DNA of 64,000 nucleotides, taken from assembly GCF_001753165.1 (NCBI RefSeq), contig NZ_CP017448.1, positions 2,002,462 through 2,066,461 on the forward strand. Direction: 5' to 3'. The stretch is from Acidihalobacter aeolianus. GTDB lineage: Bacteria; Pseudomonadota; Gammaproteobacteria; DSM-5130; Acidihalobacteraceae. The stretch's first letter is position 1. Every line of letters begins with the position of its first letter. This document shows positions 19,188 to 28,455 of the stretch, in pieces. Below the pieces are notes generated by a model. That model made no database searches. It was not told the DNA's origin and saw only the letters and a list, made by a program, of their open reading frames with translations. A program made the translations under genes and the position numbers.

Positions 19188-20405
19188 TCAGCGGTAGGCC
19201 AGACCCATGGCGCGACGCACCTCGGTCATCGTTTCCTCGGCCACGTCGCGGGCGGCTTCGGTACCTTCGTTGAGTACGTTCTGTACCAGCGAGGGATCGG
19301 CCTCGTATTCGCGCGCACGCTCCTGAATCGGTGCGAGCTCACCCAGCACCGCATCGATCACCGGCTGCTTGCAGTCCAGACAGCCAATACCGGCACTGCG
19401 GCATCCGGCCTGCACCCATTCCATCACGTCCTGCCCGGAGTAGACCTGATGAAACTGCCATACGGGACATTTCTCGGGATCGCCCGGATCGGTCCGGCGT
19501 ACGCGTGCCGGATCGGTTGGCATGGTGCGTATGTTTTTTTCCACGTCAGCCGGCGCGTCGCGTAGGGAGATGGTGTTGTGATAGGACTTGGACATCTTGC
19601 GGCCGTCGAGTCCGGGCAGCTTCGAGGAACGCGTCAGCAGCGCCTGCGGCTCGGGCAGGATAATGCGTCCGGAACCTTCGAGATAGCCGAACAGGCGATC
19701 GCGGTCGCCGATCGACAGATTCTGCTGCGACTCGAGCAGGGCGCGGGCGATCTCGATCGCCTCCGTCTCGCCCTGTTCCTGGTAGCGTCGACGCAGGTCG
19801 CGATACAGACGGGCGTTCTTCTTGCCCATCTTGGCGATCGCCTGTTCGGCGCGCTCCGCAAAGTCGGGCTCGCGTCCGTAGAGATGATTGAAGCGCCGCG
19901 CGATCTCGCGGGTGATTTCCAGATGCGGCACCTGATCCTCGCCGACCGGCACCAGCCCCGCCTTGTAGATCAGGATATCGGCGCTCTGCAGCAACGGATA
20001 ACCGAGAAAACCGTAGGTGGCGAGGTCGCGATCCTTGAGCTGCTCCTGCTGGTCCTTGAAGCTCGGTACCCGCTCCAGCCAGCCAAGCGGGGTGATCATC
20101 GACAGCAGCAGATGCAGCTCAGCGTGCTCGGGCACCCAGGACTGCACGAACATGGTCGCCGAACCCGGGTTGATGCCCGCGGCAAGCCAGTCGATCACCA
20201 TCTCGCGGGTATTGTCCTCAAGATGGCTCAGATCCTCGTAGTGCGTGGTCAGCGCGTGCCAGTCGGCCACGAAAAAGAAGCACTCGTGCGTGTGCTGCAG
20301 TTCGACCCAATTTTTGACCACGCCGTGGTAATGCCCGAGATGGATGCGGCCCGTCGGGCGCATGCCCGACAACACACGTTGATTGGGTACCAGAACGGAA
20401 CTCAC
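19188..20405 (-). CDS. trpS: tryptophanyl-tRNA synthetase
   Basis: Class I aminoacyl-tRNA synthetase. HIGH motif as HLGH (residues 22-25), KMSKS in DGRKMSKSYHNT. GTG at 20405 is chosen: AGGAG lies five bases upstream and it is 8 bp after the preceding stop; the longer frame runs into the protease gene. 405 residues, longer than the about 335 of E. coli TrpS and of the extended type with an insertion (about 150-230) seen in several proteobacteria. Confidence 0.94.
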   Translation of the reverse strand: MSSVLVPNQRVLSGMRPTGRIHLGHYHGVVKNWVELQHTHECFFFVADWHALTTHYEDLSHLEDNTREMVIDWLAAGINPGSATMFVQSWVPEHAELHLLLSMITPLGWLERVPSFKDQQEQLKDRDLATYGFLGYPLLQSADILIYKAGLVPVGEDQVPHLEITREIARRFNHLYGREPDFAERAEQAIAKMGKKNARLYRDLRRRYQEQGETEAIEIARALLESQQNLSIGDRDRLFGYLEGSGRIILPEPQALLTRSSKLPGLDGRKMSKSYHNTISLRDAPADVEKNIRTMPTDPARVRRTDPGDPEKCPVWQFHQVYSGQDVMEWVQAGCRSAGIGCLDCKQPVIDAVLGELAPIQERAREYEADPSLVQNVLNEGTEAARDVAEETMTEVRRAMGLAYR

Positions 20406-20413
20406 GCCTACTC

Positions 20414-21097
20414 CTACAAGTGCGGCAAACCGAAGAGGTTGTAGATGATATTGGCGACGAATACATAGATCGGCACGATGATCATGTACAGCACTTTTGT
20501 CACCAGCAGGGTGACCAGAATGATCAGCCCGTAGGGCTCGATGCGGTCCAGACGGTCCGACCACACGGGCGGCAGCAGACCGGAAAGCACGCGCCCGCCA
20601 TCCAACGGTGGAATCGGCAGTAGGTTCAGTATCATCAGGCTGATATTGATGGCGATACCCGCCTGCCCCATCAGGGTCAGCGGAATAGAAAAGAAACTGT
20701 TGGCCGTATCAGCGAAGTTCAGACCGAGCTTCATCACCAGGGCCCAGACCAGGGCCATTGCCAGATTGGCCAGTGGCCCGGCAACGGCCACTATTGCCAT
20801 GTCGCGCCGCGGGTGCTTGAGGTTGTTGAAATTGACCGGCACGGGCTTCGCCCAACCGAAGATGATCGAACCCAAACCGCTGAATGTTCCGAACACCAGC
20901 AGAGCCAAAGGCACTGCCACCGTACCGATGGGATCGACATGGCGTAGCGGATTGAGGCTCAAACGACCCAGCATCTGAGCGGTCGTATCGCCCAATCGCT
21001 TGGCGACATAGCCATGTGCCGCCTCATGCAGAGTCACCGCAAACAGCACCGGCAGGATCCAGATGCTGATGGTTTGTATGATTTGATCAAAATTCAT
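20414..21097 (-). CDS. site-2 protease family membrane metalloprotease (M50)
   Basis: Intramembrane zinc protease of the small rhomboid-like S2P branch. Active-site HEAAH (His24-Glu25-His28) in the first hydrophobic segment and the third ligand motif PPLDGGRV in a later one; about five to six membrane spans, 227 residues, no PDZ domain. The gene lies between a Sua5/YciO homologue and trpS, a common proteobacterial order. Substrate unknown. Confidence 0.88.
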   Translation of the reverse strand: MNFDQIIQTISIWILPVLFAVTLHEAAHGYVAKRLGDTTAQMLGRLSLNPLRHVDPIGTVAVPLALLVFGTFSGLGSIIFGWAKPVPVNFNNLKHPRRDMAIVAVAGPLANLAMALVWALVMKLGLNFADTANSFFSIPLTLMGQAGIAINISLMILNLLPIPPLDGGRVLSGLLPPVWSDRLDRIEPYGLIILVTLLVTKVLYMIIVPIYVFVANIIYNLFGLPHL

Positions 21098-21167
21098 AAG
21101 GTCGCGATTATACGCGATGACTCCCTGCTATCGTGGAAAACTTCGACACTGGCCTTGGCAGCACCTC

Positions 21168-21794
21168 TCATTCGGTCAACAGGTGCCCGATTTCGCCCTT
21201 GCCCTGGCGCAGGACGCGCGGCGGATCCACATCGAGATCGACTACGGTCGTCGGCTCCACACCGCAGGTACCGCTGTCGATCACCAAATCGACGTCATGC
21301 TCCAATCGCTCACGAATTTCGTAGCCCGCGCTATGCGGCAAGGCATCCCCTGGCAGCCACAACGTGGTACTCATCAACGGCGCCCCCAATTCAGTGAGCA
21401 ACGCCTGCGTCACCGCATTGTCGGGCACCCGCAGACCGATAGTCTTACGCTTGGGATTCTGAAGTCTGCGCGGGACCTCGCGCGTGGCGGGCAGCAGGAA
21501 CGTATACGGCCCGGGCGTCAAGGCCTTCATCAGGCGGTAGGACTGGTCACTGACCTTCGCGTAGATCGATATCTCGGAAAGATCCCGACACACCAGCGTG
21601 AAATGGTGATTCTGCTCGATCCGCCGGATGCGCCTGATTCGTTCCTGGGCCGACTTGTCGCCGATCAGGCAGCCCAGCGCATAGCAGGAGTCCGTCGGAT
21701 AGACGATAACGCCGCCGCGGGACAGGATATCCACCGCCTGACGCACCAGCCTCGGTTGCGGGCTGGTGGGATGCACATCGAAATGCTGACTCAT
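21168..21794 (-). CDS. yciO: Sua5/YciO/YrdC family protein
   Basis: Protein with the YrdC fold that binds nucleotides and RNA; YrdC/TsaC makes threonylcarbamoyl-AMP for tRNA t6A, while YciO is a paralogue of uncertain role. Seen: GGVIVYPTDSCYALGC (about 27-42) and the SLT-type residues in PYTFLLPAT. The ATG at 21794 gives 208 residues, matching YciO length. Position next to the S2P gene and trpS favours YciO over TsaC. A G8 run lies 20 bp upstream of the start. Confidence 0.85.
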   Translation of the reverse strand: MSQHFDVHPTSPQPRLVRQAVDILSRGGVIVYPTDSCYALGCLIGDKSAQERIRRIRRIEQNHHFTLVCRDLSEISIYAKVSDQSYRLMKALTPGPYTFLLPATREVPRRLQNPKRKTIGLRVPDNAVTQALLTELGAPLMSTTLWLPGDALPHSAGYEIRERLEHDVDLVIDSGTCGVEPTTVVDLDVDPPRVLRQGKGEIGHLLTE

Positions 21795-21903
21795 CGCGGT
21801 CTTCGCATGAAGGGGGGGGCGACATGGTAGCGCCCACCGCGGCAAGGCGCATCCGCTAGCCGATCTGATATGATCTTGTATCAAGCCAACACCGGGCCTG
21901 TCC

Positions 21904-22530
21904 ATGAAGCTGCTTTTTGATTTTTTCCCGGTTTTACTGTTTTTCCTGGTCTACAAGTTCTATGGATCGATCCCGCCTGAGGTCATCCATGCCATCAATC
22001 CGCTGTTGCCGCTGACCCTCACACCTGGCGACCATGCGGATGCCATTTTCATGGCCACGGCAGTCGCCATCATCGCCTCATTCCTGCAGGTCGGTCTCTA
22101 CTGGCTGCGTCATCGCCGTTTCGAGACCATGCATCTTGTCTCTCTGGCGCTCATTACCGTATTCGGCGGCGCCACACTGGCCTTCCATGACCCGCTGTTC
22201 ATCAAATGGAAGCCGACGATTCTGAACTGGTTGTTCGCCGCCGCGTTCCTGGTCAGCCATCTGATCGGACGGCGCACCCTGGTCGAACGCATGATGTCGC
22301 ATGCGGTCACGGTGCCAGGGGAAATCTGGCGACGCCTGAATATGGGCTGGATCGTCTTTTTCATCATATCCGGCGCCCTCAACATCTGGGTCGCCTATCG
22401 TTTCAGCCAGGAAACCTGGGTTGACTTCAAGATGTTCGGAATGCTCGGGCTGAGCGTGCTGTTCATCATCGCGCAAGCCTTCTATCTCGCCCGCTTCATG
22501 CAGGACACCCAGGCCGACGAGGAAGTCTGA
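21904..22530 (+). CDS. yciB: inner membrane septation protein A family (YciB/IspZ)
   Basis: Polytopic membrane protein of 208 residues with about five to six spans; opens with KLLFDFFPVLLFFLVYKFYG, the signature of the family. Implicated in cell septation and envelope integrity, mechanism unclear. The C-terminus carries NMGWIVFFIISGALNIWVAY, also conserved. Stop and the next start (yciI) are directly adjacent (TGA then ATG), so the two are coupled. Divergent from yciO (109 bp). Confidence 0.92.
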   Translation: MKLLFDFFPVLLFFLVYKFYGSIPPEVIHAINPLLPLTLTPGDHADAIFMATAVAIIASFLQVGLYWLRHRRFETMHLVSLALITVFGGATLAFHDPLFIKWKPTILNWLFAAAFLVSHLIGRRTLVERMMSHAVTVPGEIWRRLNMGWIVFFIISGALNIWVAYRFSQETWVDFKMFGMLGLSVLFIIAQAFYLARFMQDTQADEEV

Positions 22531-22830
22531 ATGCTCTACATCATCTATGCCCACGACCATGCCGACAGCCTGCAGAAACGGCTCAGCGCCCGGCCTGCAC
22601 ACGTGGCGCGACTGCAGCAATTACTGGATGAAGGCCGTCTTGTGCTCGGAGGCCCCATGCCCGCCATCGACAATGAAGATCCTGGCCCGGCCGGCTTCAG
22701 CGGCAGCGTAATCGTCGCCGAATTCGACTCCCTGGGAGAAGCGCGCACCTGGGCCGACGCCGACCCCTATGTAGCCGCAGGCGTCTATGCCAGCGTCGAG
22801 GTCAAACCCTTTCGCCAAACCTTTCCTTAG
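22531..22830 (+). CDS. yciI: YciI family protein
   Basis: 99-residue ferredoxin-like alpha-beta barrel protein. YciI domains contain a His-Asp pair thought to give weak hydrolase activity; here the conserved part is HDHADSL and [17 protein letters not shown]. Directly follows yciB, the usual pairing. No function established. Confidence 0.88.
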   Translation: MLYIIYAHDHADSLQKRLSARPAHVARLQQLLDEGRLVLGGPMPAIDNEDPGPAGFSGSVIVAEFDSLGEARTWADADPYVAAGVYASVEVKPFRQTFP

Positions 22831-22896
22831 TCGCCCCAAGCCACGCCAAGGCGATCACAAACCCGTTCCCTCCCGCAACAACTCCGGAAACCGATC

Positions 22897-23820
22897 ATGA
22901 ACCGATCCTTTGTCTGGCTGGGTGCCAGTCTTGTTCTATCCACCGTCCTGCTCGCGGGCTGCCAATCACACAAGAGCGACACCTCAAACGAGGCCTCCAG
23001 CGCCCCGAATAGTCACATCGTCGCAACAGTCAATGGCCAGCCCATCACGCTGGCCCAGTACGACAACTACAAATCCGGCCGAGCCCTGCAGATGCCGAAC
23101 GTCAAACTCAGCCGCAAGGCGTTGGTAGAGGAGCTGGTTGACATGGAACTCCTCAAACAGGCTGCCGTCTCCGCTGGCATCGACAAGCGCCCGCAGATCC
23201 AGGCCAAGGTGGAAGAAAACACCGCCAACATTCTGATCCAGGCGCTTCTGAGAGAGAAATTCGGCCACCCCAACTACAGCGATGCCGAGCTCAAAAAGAC
23301 CTACGAACAGGTCGTCGCACAATCCAGCGGCACCGAGTACAAGGCCAGCCACATCCTGGTCAAGACCAAGGCCGAAGCCGAGAAAATCATTCAGCAGCTA
23401 AACAAGGGTGCCAACTTCGCAGCGCTCGCCAAGAAAGATTCCATTGCCCCGTCAGCCCCTCAGGGCGGCGAACTCGGTTGGTTCACCGCAGACACCATGG
23501 TGCCGCCTTTCACCGCCGCGGTAGAGAAGCTCAAGAAAGGTGAATACACCAAGACACCGGTACACACGCGCTTCGGCTGGCACGTGATCCTCCTGCAGGA
23601 CACACGCAAGCTCAATCCGCCACCGTTCGATCAGGTCAAGTCGAGAATTGAGAATCTGCTGACGCAACAGGCCATCCAGAAGTATGTCGGCGACCTGCGC
23701 GCCAAGGCCAAGATCACTACCGATCTCGGCAACATCCCAATGGCAGCGACAGTAGCCAAACCCACCATCGTGAATCCGCCTGCGATCAAGGAAACCACCG
23801 GGGAAACGCGGACCAACTGA
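22897..23820 (+). CDS. lipoprotein peptidyl-prolyl cis-trans isomerase (parvulin, SurA/PpiC/EpsD-like)
   Basis: Signal peptide with lipobox LLAGC at residues 17-21, so a membrane-anchored periplasmic lipoprotein. SurA-type N-terminal helices (about 40-130) then a parvulin domain (about 140-240) with YKASHILVKT and GGELGWFTADTMVPPF and FGWHVILL, all conserved. 307 residues. Likely helps fold envelope or exported proteins. Its exact family (EpsD-like or PpiC-like) is uncertain. Follows yciI by 66 bp. Confidence 0.85.
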   Translation: MNRSFVWLGASLVLSTVLLAGCQSHKSDTSNEASSAPNSHIVATVNGQPITLAQYDNYKSGRALQMPNVKLSRKALVEELVDMELLKQAAVSAGIDKRPQIQAKVEENTANILIQALLREKFGHPNYSDAELKKTYEQVVAQSSGTEYKASHILVKTKAEAEKIIQQLNKGANFAALAKKDSIAPSAPQGGELGWFTADTMVPPFTAAVEKLKKGEYTKTPVHTRFGWHVILLQDTRKLNPPPFDQVKSRIENLLTQQAIQKYVGDLRAKAKITTDLGNIPMAATVAKPTIVNPPAIKETTGETRTN

Positions 23821-23855
23821 CGGGTAGAGTCCCCGTGCGAATGGGGCGCGCCGGG

Positions 23856-24770
23856 TTAGGCGTGCCCCATGGCGGTTTCAATCTGCTCGCGGGTCAGCAG
23901 GAACACACCGCCGCCTCCTCGCTCGAACTCGACCCAGGTCAACGGCCAGCCGTCCAGGCGACGTTCCAACGCAGCAGCGCTGTTGCCCACCTCGACGACC
24001 AGAATGCCGCCCGGATTGAGATGCGCTACCGCCTGTTCCACCAGCGGCACGACCACGTCCAGACCCTCTTCGCCTGCCGCGAGGCCCAGTTCCGGCTCGC
24101 AGCGAAATTCCGGCGCCAGACCGCTCATGTCCTCGGCATCGACGTAAGGCGGATTGCTCACGATGATGTCATAGGTCTCATCGCCGATTGCGGACAAGCC
24201 ATCGGAAAGCACAGTGTGTACGCGGTCCTTCAGATCGTGACGCTCGACATTGATCTGTGCCACTTCAAGCGCTTCGGGGGAAATATCGACCAGATCGACT
24301 TCGATCCCGGGAAAGGCGTACGCGCAGGCGATGCCGATGCAGCCGCTGCCGGTACCGACATCCAGCACCCGAGTTACCCTGGCGGGGTCGATCCAGGGCT
24401 CGAAGGCCGCCTCGATCAATTCGGCAATCGGGGAACGCGGCACCAGCACGCGTTCGTCCACGTAGAAGGGAAGACCGCAGAACCAGGCCTCATGGGTCAG
24501 GTAGGCGGCCGGGCGCCGTTCATCGATGCGGCGTGCAATCAGGGTAAGGGCCTCCGTACGCTCTGCCGCAGTCAGACGCGCGTCGAACCAGGCCGGGTCG
24601 AGATCCGGCGGCAGATACAGCGCATGCAGAACGAGATAGACGGCCTCATCGAGTTCGTTCGCCATGCCATGCCCGCATGCGATGCCCGCCTCGGCAAAAC
24701 GGCTCGCGGCCCAGCGCATCAGGTCGCGCAGCGTCGTCAGCTCGCCGATGGCGGTCTCGTTGATCTCCAT
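23856..24770 (-). CDS. prmB: ribosomal protein uL3 N5-glutamine methyltransferase
   Basis: SAM-dependent methyltransferase of the HemK family acting on a glutamine in ribosomal protein L3. Motif I DVGTGSGCIGIACA and the Gln-binding motif SNPPYVDAEDM are present. The ATG at 24770 has a strong AGGGGGAG upstream; the longer frame extends into the divergent psd promoter region. 304 residues with an N-terminal helical substrate-recognition domain (about 1-115). PrmB rather than PrmC is chosen from length and the N-terminal sequence (LMRWAASRFAEAGI). Confidence 0.88.
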   Translation of the reverse strand: MEINETAIGELTTLRDLMRWAASRFAEAGIACGHGMANELDEAVYLVLHALYLPPDLDPAWFDARLTAAERTEALTLIARRIDERRPAAYLTHEAWFCGLPFYVDERVLVPRSPIAELIEAAFEPWIDPARVTRVLDVGTGSGCIGIACAYAFPGIEVDLVDISPEALEVAQINVERHDLKDRVHTVLSDGLSAIGDETYDIIVSNPPYVDAEDMSGLAPEFRCEPELGLAAGEEGLDVVVPLVEQAVAHLNPGGILVVEVGNSAAALERRLDGWPLTWVEFERGGGGVFLLTREQIETAMGHA

Positions 24771-24864
24771 GCTCCCCCCTGCCGCCGATATCGGCAAAAA
24801 GCGGCATAATACGCTCCCGGAGCGGGCACGCACATCCGCAGACACGCCATCACCGAAGACGCCC

Positions 24865-25776
24865 ATGCTGACCGACTATCTGAAGTCCTGGCCGCTCTAC
24901 CTGCTGCCGCATCACGCGATTTCACGCATCATTTATGGATTGACGCGCATACGCTCGCCCCTTGCCGCCTCCGTCATCCGCAGTTTCGTACGCGCCTACG
25001 ACGTGGATCTGAGCGACGCGATCCAAAGCGATCCGAAGGCCTACCCCAGCTTCAACGCCTTCTTCACCCGCGCCCTGCGCCCCGACGCCCGGCCGCTGGA
25101 TCCGGCTGGCGACGCGGTCGCATCGCCGGTCGACGGCACGGTGAGCGCACTCGGCGGTATCTACGAAGATCGCATCTTCCAGGCCAAGGGCCGCGACTAC
25201 AGTCTGGCCGAACTGCTCGCCGGCGAACCTGCCGCGCGGGCCTATCGCGGCGGCAGCTTTGCCACGCTGTATCTCTCGCCGCGCGACTACCACCGGATTC
25301 ACATGCCGCTCGACGGCACCCTCACCCACATGACCTATGTGCCGGGACGCCTGTTCAGCGTGGCGCCGCATACCGTCGCCACCGTGCCGCGGCTGTTCGC
25401 GCGCAACGAGCGTGTGATCGCGCATTTCGACACGCCAGCCGGGCCGATGGCCGTGGTGATGGTGGGCGCGATCAATGTCGCCGCGATAGAAACCGTGTGG
25501 GCGGGATTGGTCACCCCGCCGGCCGGCCGGCACGTCTGCGAACTGGATTATCCCGATACCGGGGAACGTTCGGTACGCCTCGCCCGCGGCGAGGAACTGG
25601 GTCGTTTCAACATGGGCTCAACGGTGATCCTGCTGTTCGCTCCGGGCGCCGTCGCATGGCTGCCCAGCCTGGAAACTGGCTCCTCCATCCGCATGGGACA
25701 GCGCCTGGCGACGAACACCGCACAGCATGACAGCGGATCAGGCACGTTCCCAGGGGAAGGCGATCACCTCGGCTAG
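24865..25776 (+). CDS. psd: phosphatidylserine decarboxylase proenzyme
   Basis: Makes phosphatidylethanolamine from phosphatidylserine at the inner membrane. The pyruvoyl group comes from self-cleavage at the Gly-Ser of FNMGSTVILLF, which is intact; SPVDGTVSALG and HRIHMP (catalytic His) are also present. ATG at 24865 gives 303 residues. The 3' end overlaps epmA, on the other strand, by 39 bp, tail to tail. Confidence 0.93.
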   Translation: MLTDYLKSWPLYLLPHHAISRIIYGLTRIRSPLAASVIRSFVRAYDVDLSDAIQSDPKAYPSFNAFFTRALRPDARPLDPAGDAVASPVDGTVSALGGIYEDRIFQAKGRDYSLAELLAGEPAARAYRGGSFATLYLSPRDYHRIHMPLDGTLTHMTYVPGRLFSVAPHTVATVPRLFARNERVIAHFDTPAGPMAVVMVGAINVAAIETVWAGLVTPPAGRHVCELDYPDTGERSVRLARGEELGRFNMGSTVILLFAPGAVAWLPSLETGSSIRMGQRLATNTAQHDSGSGTFPGEGDHLG

Positions 25777-26700
25777 GTCGTCACGGCCAGTCAGCCACAG
25801 GAGCAGGCGGTCCACCCCCAGGGCAACGCCGGCACAATCCGGCAACCCGGCCTCCAGCGCGGCGATCAGGCGTCTGTCGGCAGGGCGTTCCGGCGCGTCG
25901 ACAGACACCCGGTACGCCTCATCGACGGCAAAGCGGCGTGCCTGCTCGCCGGCATCGGTCAGTTCGTGGAAACCGTTGGCGAGCTCCAGGCTGCCGCCGA
26001 ACACCTCGAAACGCGCCGCCGTCGGCGGATATCCCTCGCGGATCCGCGCCAGCGCCGCCTGCGTCGCCGGATAATCGCTCACCACGGTCAACCGCCCTGC
26101 CGGGAATGCCGGCGCGACCGCCAGCCCCATCAGCAAGTCGAGCCAGCCGTCGCGCGTCAACTCACCTTCCGGTGCCACCCCGGCCGTGCGCGCAAGCTCG
26201 ATCAGGGTTTCCTTGGGCGCGCGATGCGGATCAATGCCGAGCACTTCCGCAAACACTTCCGCGTAGCTCAAGCGTGCCACCTCGAAATCGGCCGGCAGAT
26301 CTAGGGATTCTGCGGCCCGCAGCGCCAACTCGACCACCTCGGAGGCAAGGCGCGCATCGTCCCAGCCGAGGCGATACCATTCGACGAGGGTGAACTCGGG
26401 GTTGTGGAAGCGGCCGCGCTCGCCCTGCCGGAACACCCGGCAGATCTGATAGATATCCCCGCTACCGGCGGCCAGCAGGCGCTTCATGGGGAATTCGGGC
26501 GAGGTATGCAGATAGCGTGGCGGTGTCGCGCCGTGCAGCGCGAAGCTCTCGATGGTGGGGTCGGTGGTTGCGCCCACCGAGAGCATGGGCGTTTCCACTT
26601 CGAGCAGGGAGCGCTCCGCGAAAAAACCGCGGAGTGCGGCAAGCAGACTGGCGCGTTGTTGCAATGCCTCGCGGGAGGCGGTCGGGCGCCAGTCCGTCAA
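25738..26700 (-). CDS. epmA: EF-P--(R)-beta-lysine ligase
   Basis: Class II lysyl-tRNA-synthetase paralogue lacking the anticodon domain; joins beta-lysine to Lys34 of EF-P. Motif 2 is FRQGERGRFHNPEFTLVEWYR (key part FHNPEFT), motif 3 GVALGVDRLLLWL. The start is TTG at 26700, giving TDWRPTASREALQQRA, which lines up with the EpmA N-terminus; no ATG fits. 320 residues. Seven bases downstream of efp. Confidence 0.92.
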   Translation of the reverse strand: MTDWRPTASREALQQRASLLAALRGFFAERSLLEVETPMLSVGATTDPTIESFALHGATPPRYLHTSPEFPMKRLLAAGSGDIYQICRVFRQGERGRFHNPEFTLVEWYRLGWDDARLASEVVELALRAAESLDLPADFEVARLSYAEVFAEVLGIDPHRAPKETLIELARTAGVAPEGELTRDGWLDLLMGLAVAPAFPAGRLTVVSDYPATQAALARIREGYPPTAARFEVFGGSLELANGFHELTDAGEQARRFAVDEAYRVSVDAPERPADRRLIAALEAGLPDCAGVALGVDRLLLWLTGRDDLAEVIAFPWERA

Positions 26701-26707
26701 GGCAAGG

Positions 26708-27277
26708 TCACTTGCTGACGCGCGACACGTATTCGCCGGTACGCGTATCGATGCGCAGCACCTCGCCCTGCTCGATGAACAGCGGCACCTTGACTACCGC
26801 GCCCGTCTCCAGCTTCGCGGGCTTGGTGCCGCCGGTCGCGGTATCGCCGCGCACGCCGGGATCGGTCTCGACAATGGTCAGTTCGACGAAGTTCGGCGGC
26901 GTGACGGTCAGCGGCTGGTTGTTCCACAGGGTCACGATGCAGACATCCTGATCCTTCAACCAGTTCTTCGCCTCGGCGACCGACGCCTCGACGGCGGCAT
27001 ATTGCTCGAAGGTGTCCGGTACCATGAAGTGCCAGAACTCGCCGTCCGTGTAGAGGTACTGCATGTTGACGTCGACCACGTCGGCCGCCTCGACGGTCTC
27101 GCCGGACTTGAAGGTCTTGTCGATGACCCGGCCCGTCTTCAGGTTGCGGATGCGCACCCGGTTGAAGGCCTGCCCCTTGCCGGGTTTAACGAACTCGTTC
27201 TCCACGATCGAGTACGGATCGCCGTCCAGCATGATCTTCAGCCCGCCACGAAACTCACTTGTGCTGTATGTCGCCAT
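26708..27277 (-). CDS. efp: elongation factor P
   Basis: Relieves ribosome stalling at polyproline. 189 residues, three beta-barrel domains, with the modified lysine in KPGKGQAF (Lys34). The ATG at 27277 follows GAGAGGGG. epmA is next on the strand and epmB is divergent 58 bp away, so the whole beta-lysylation route except the optional hydroxylase EpmC is here. Confidence 0.97.
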   Translation of the reverse strand: MATYSTSEFRGGLKIMLDGDPYSIVENEFVKPGKGQAFNRVRIRNLKTGRVIDKTFKSGETVEAADVVDVNMQYLYTDGEFWHFMVPDTFEQYAAVEASVAEAKNWLKDQDVCIVTLWNNQPLTVTPPNFVELTIVETDPGVRGDTATGGTKPAKLETGAVVKVPLFIEQGEVLRIDTRTGEYVSRVSK

Positions 27278-27335
27278 AGTCCCCTCTCGGTAACGCGCCG
27301 CGCGCCGAGGCAATTGAAGTAAGATAAAGCCGCCT

Positions 27336-28394
27336 ATGATACCGCTTACGCCTCACGCAATACAGGACCCGGACGACGCCCTTGCGCCGTGGCGTCGCGC
27401 CATGCGGGACGCGGTGCGCGACCCGTTCGAACTGCTCCGGTTGGTCGAACTGCCTGCCACGACGATTGGCGATGCCGCGGCTGCGCGTGAGTTTCCGCTG
27501 CTCGCCCCGCTCGGCTATATCGCACGCATGCGCCGGGGCGACCCGAACGACCCTCTGCTACTGCAGGTATTGCCGCAGGCGGCGGAAACGGCCGAAGTCC
27601 CAGGTTTCATCACCGACCCGGTCGGTGACTTGCAAGCCTTGAGCGCACCTGGCTTGCTGCACAAATACCATGGCCGCGCCTTGATCGTGGCCACCGGCGC
27701 CTGTGCCGTTCACTGCCGTTACTGCTTCCGCCGGCACTTTCCCTACGCCGAATCTGGAGCCTCTCATGGGCGCCTGGAGAGACTGATAGAAGCCCTGCGC
27801 CAACACCCGGAAATCGACGAAATCATTCTCAGTGGCGGCGACCCGCTGATGCTCGACGACGAGAAGCTCTCCGCCTGGGTGAAAGCCCTCGAGGAACTCC
27901 CACAGCTCAGACGGCTTCGTTTGCACTCGCGCATGCCCGTGATCCTGCCGGAACGCGTGGACGAGGCCCTGTTGGGCTGGATATGTAGCACCCGCTTGCA
28001 GGTGGTCTGCGTCATTCACTGCAACCACGCCAACGAACTCGACCACGATGTGGGCGAAGCCCTGAATCGACTACGTATGGCTGGCGTCAGCCTGCTCAAC
28101 CAAAGCGTGCTGCTGCGCGACATCAACGACACCACGGAAACGCTCGCTTCGCTGAGCCTGCGTCTGTTCGAATTCGGCGTCCTGCCGTACTACCTGCACC
28201 TGCTCGACCCAGTCGCCGGCGCAGCGCACTTCAACATACCGGAGACCCATGCAAGAGAGATCATGCACAACCTGCGCGCGTCCCTACCCGGGTATCTAGT
28301 ACCCAGGCTGGTCCGCGAGGAGGCTGGCAAATCGGGGAAAACAGACATCCCACCCCTGGATACGGGCACGAGGCTTCAACCGGAGTCTGGATAG
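27336..28394 (+). CDS. epmB: EF-P beta-lysylation protein (lysine 2,3-aminomutase type)
   Basis: Radical-SAM, PLP-dependent enzyme that makes (R)-beta-lysine for EF-P. The radical-SAM cluster motif is CAVHCRYC (Cys-x3-Cys-x2-Cys), followed by RRHFPY; a PLP lysine is expected near the C-terminus. 352 residues. Divergent from efp. Confidence 0.93.
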   Translation: MIPLTPHAIQDPDDALAPWRRAMRDAVRDPFELLRLVELPATTIGDAAAAREFPLLAPLGYIARMRRGDPNDPLLLQVLPQAAETAEVPGFITDPVGDLQALSAPGLLHKYHGRALIVATGACAVHCRYCFRRHFPYAESGASHGRLERLIEALRQHPEIDEIILSGGDPLMLDDEKLSAWVKALEELPQLRRLRLHSRMPVILPERVDEALLGWICSTRLQVVCVIHCNHANELDHDVGEALNRLRMAGVSLLNQSVLLRDINDTTETLASLSLRLFEFGVLPYYLHLLDPVAGAAHFNIPETHAREIMHNLRASLPGYLVPRLVREEAGKSGKTDIPPLDTGTRLQPESG

Positions 28395-28402
28395 CGCTAC
28401 TA

Positions 28403-28431
28403 TTGACCCATACGAATTTTCATAATAATCA
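28403..28431 (+). promoter_or_regulatory. possible sigma-70 promoter for fimW-fimX
   Basis: TTGACC at 28403-28408 and TAATCA at 28426-28431 with a 17-base spacer, in the AT-rich 50-bp gap before fimW. Read by eye only. Confidence 0.35.
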
Positions 28432-28455
28432 CATATAAGCTGGACATTGACGCCG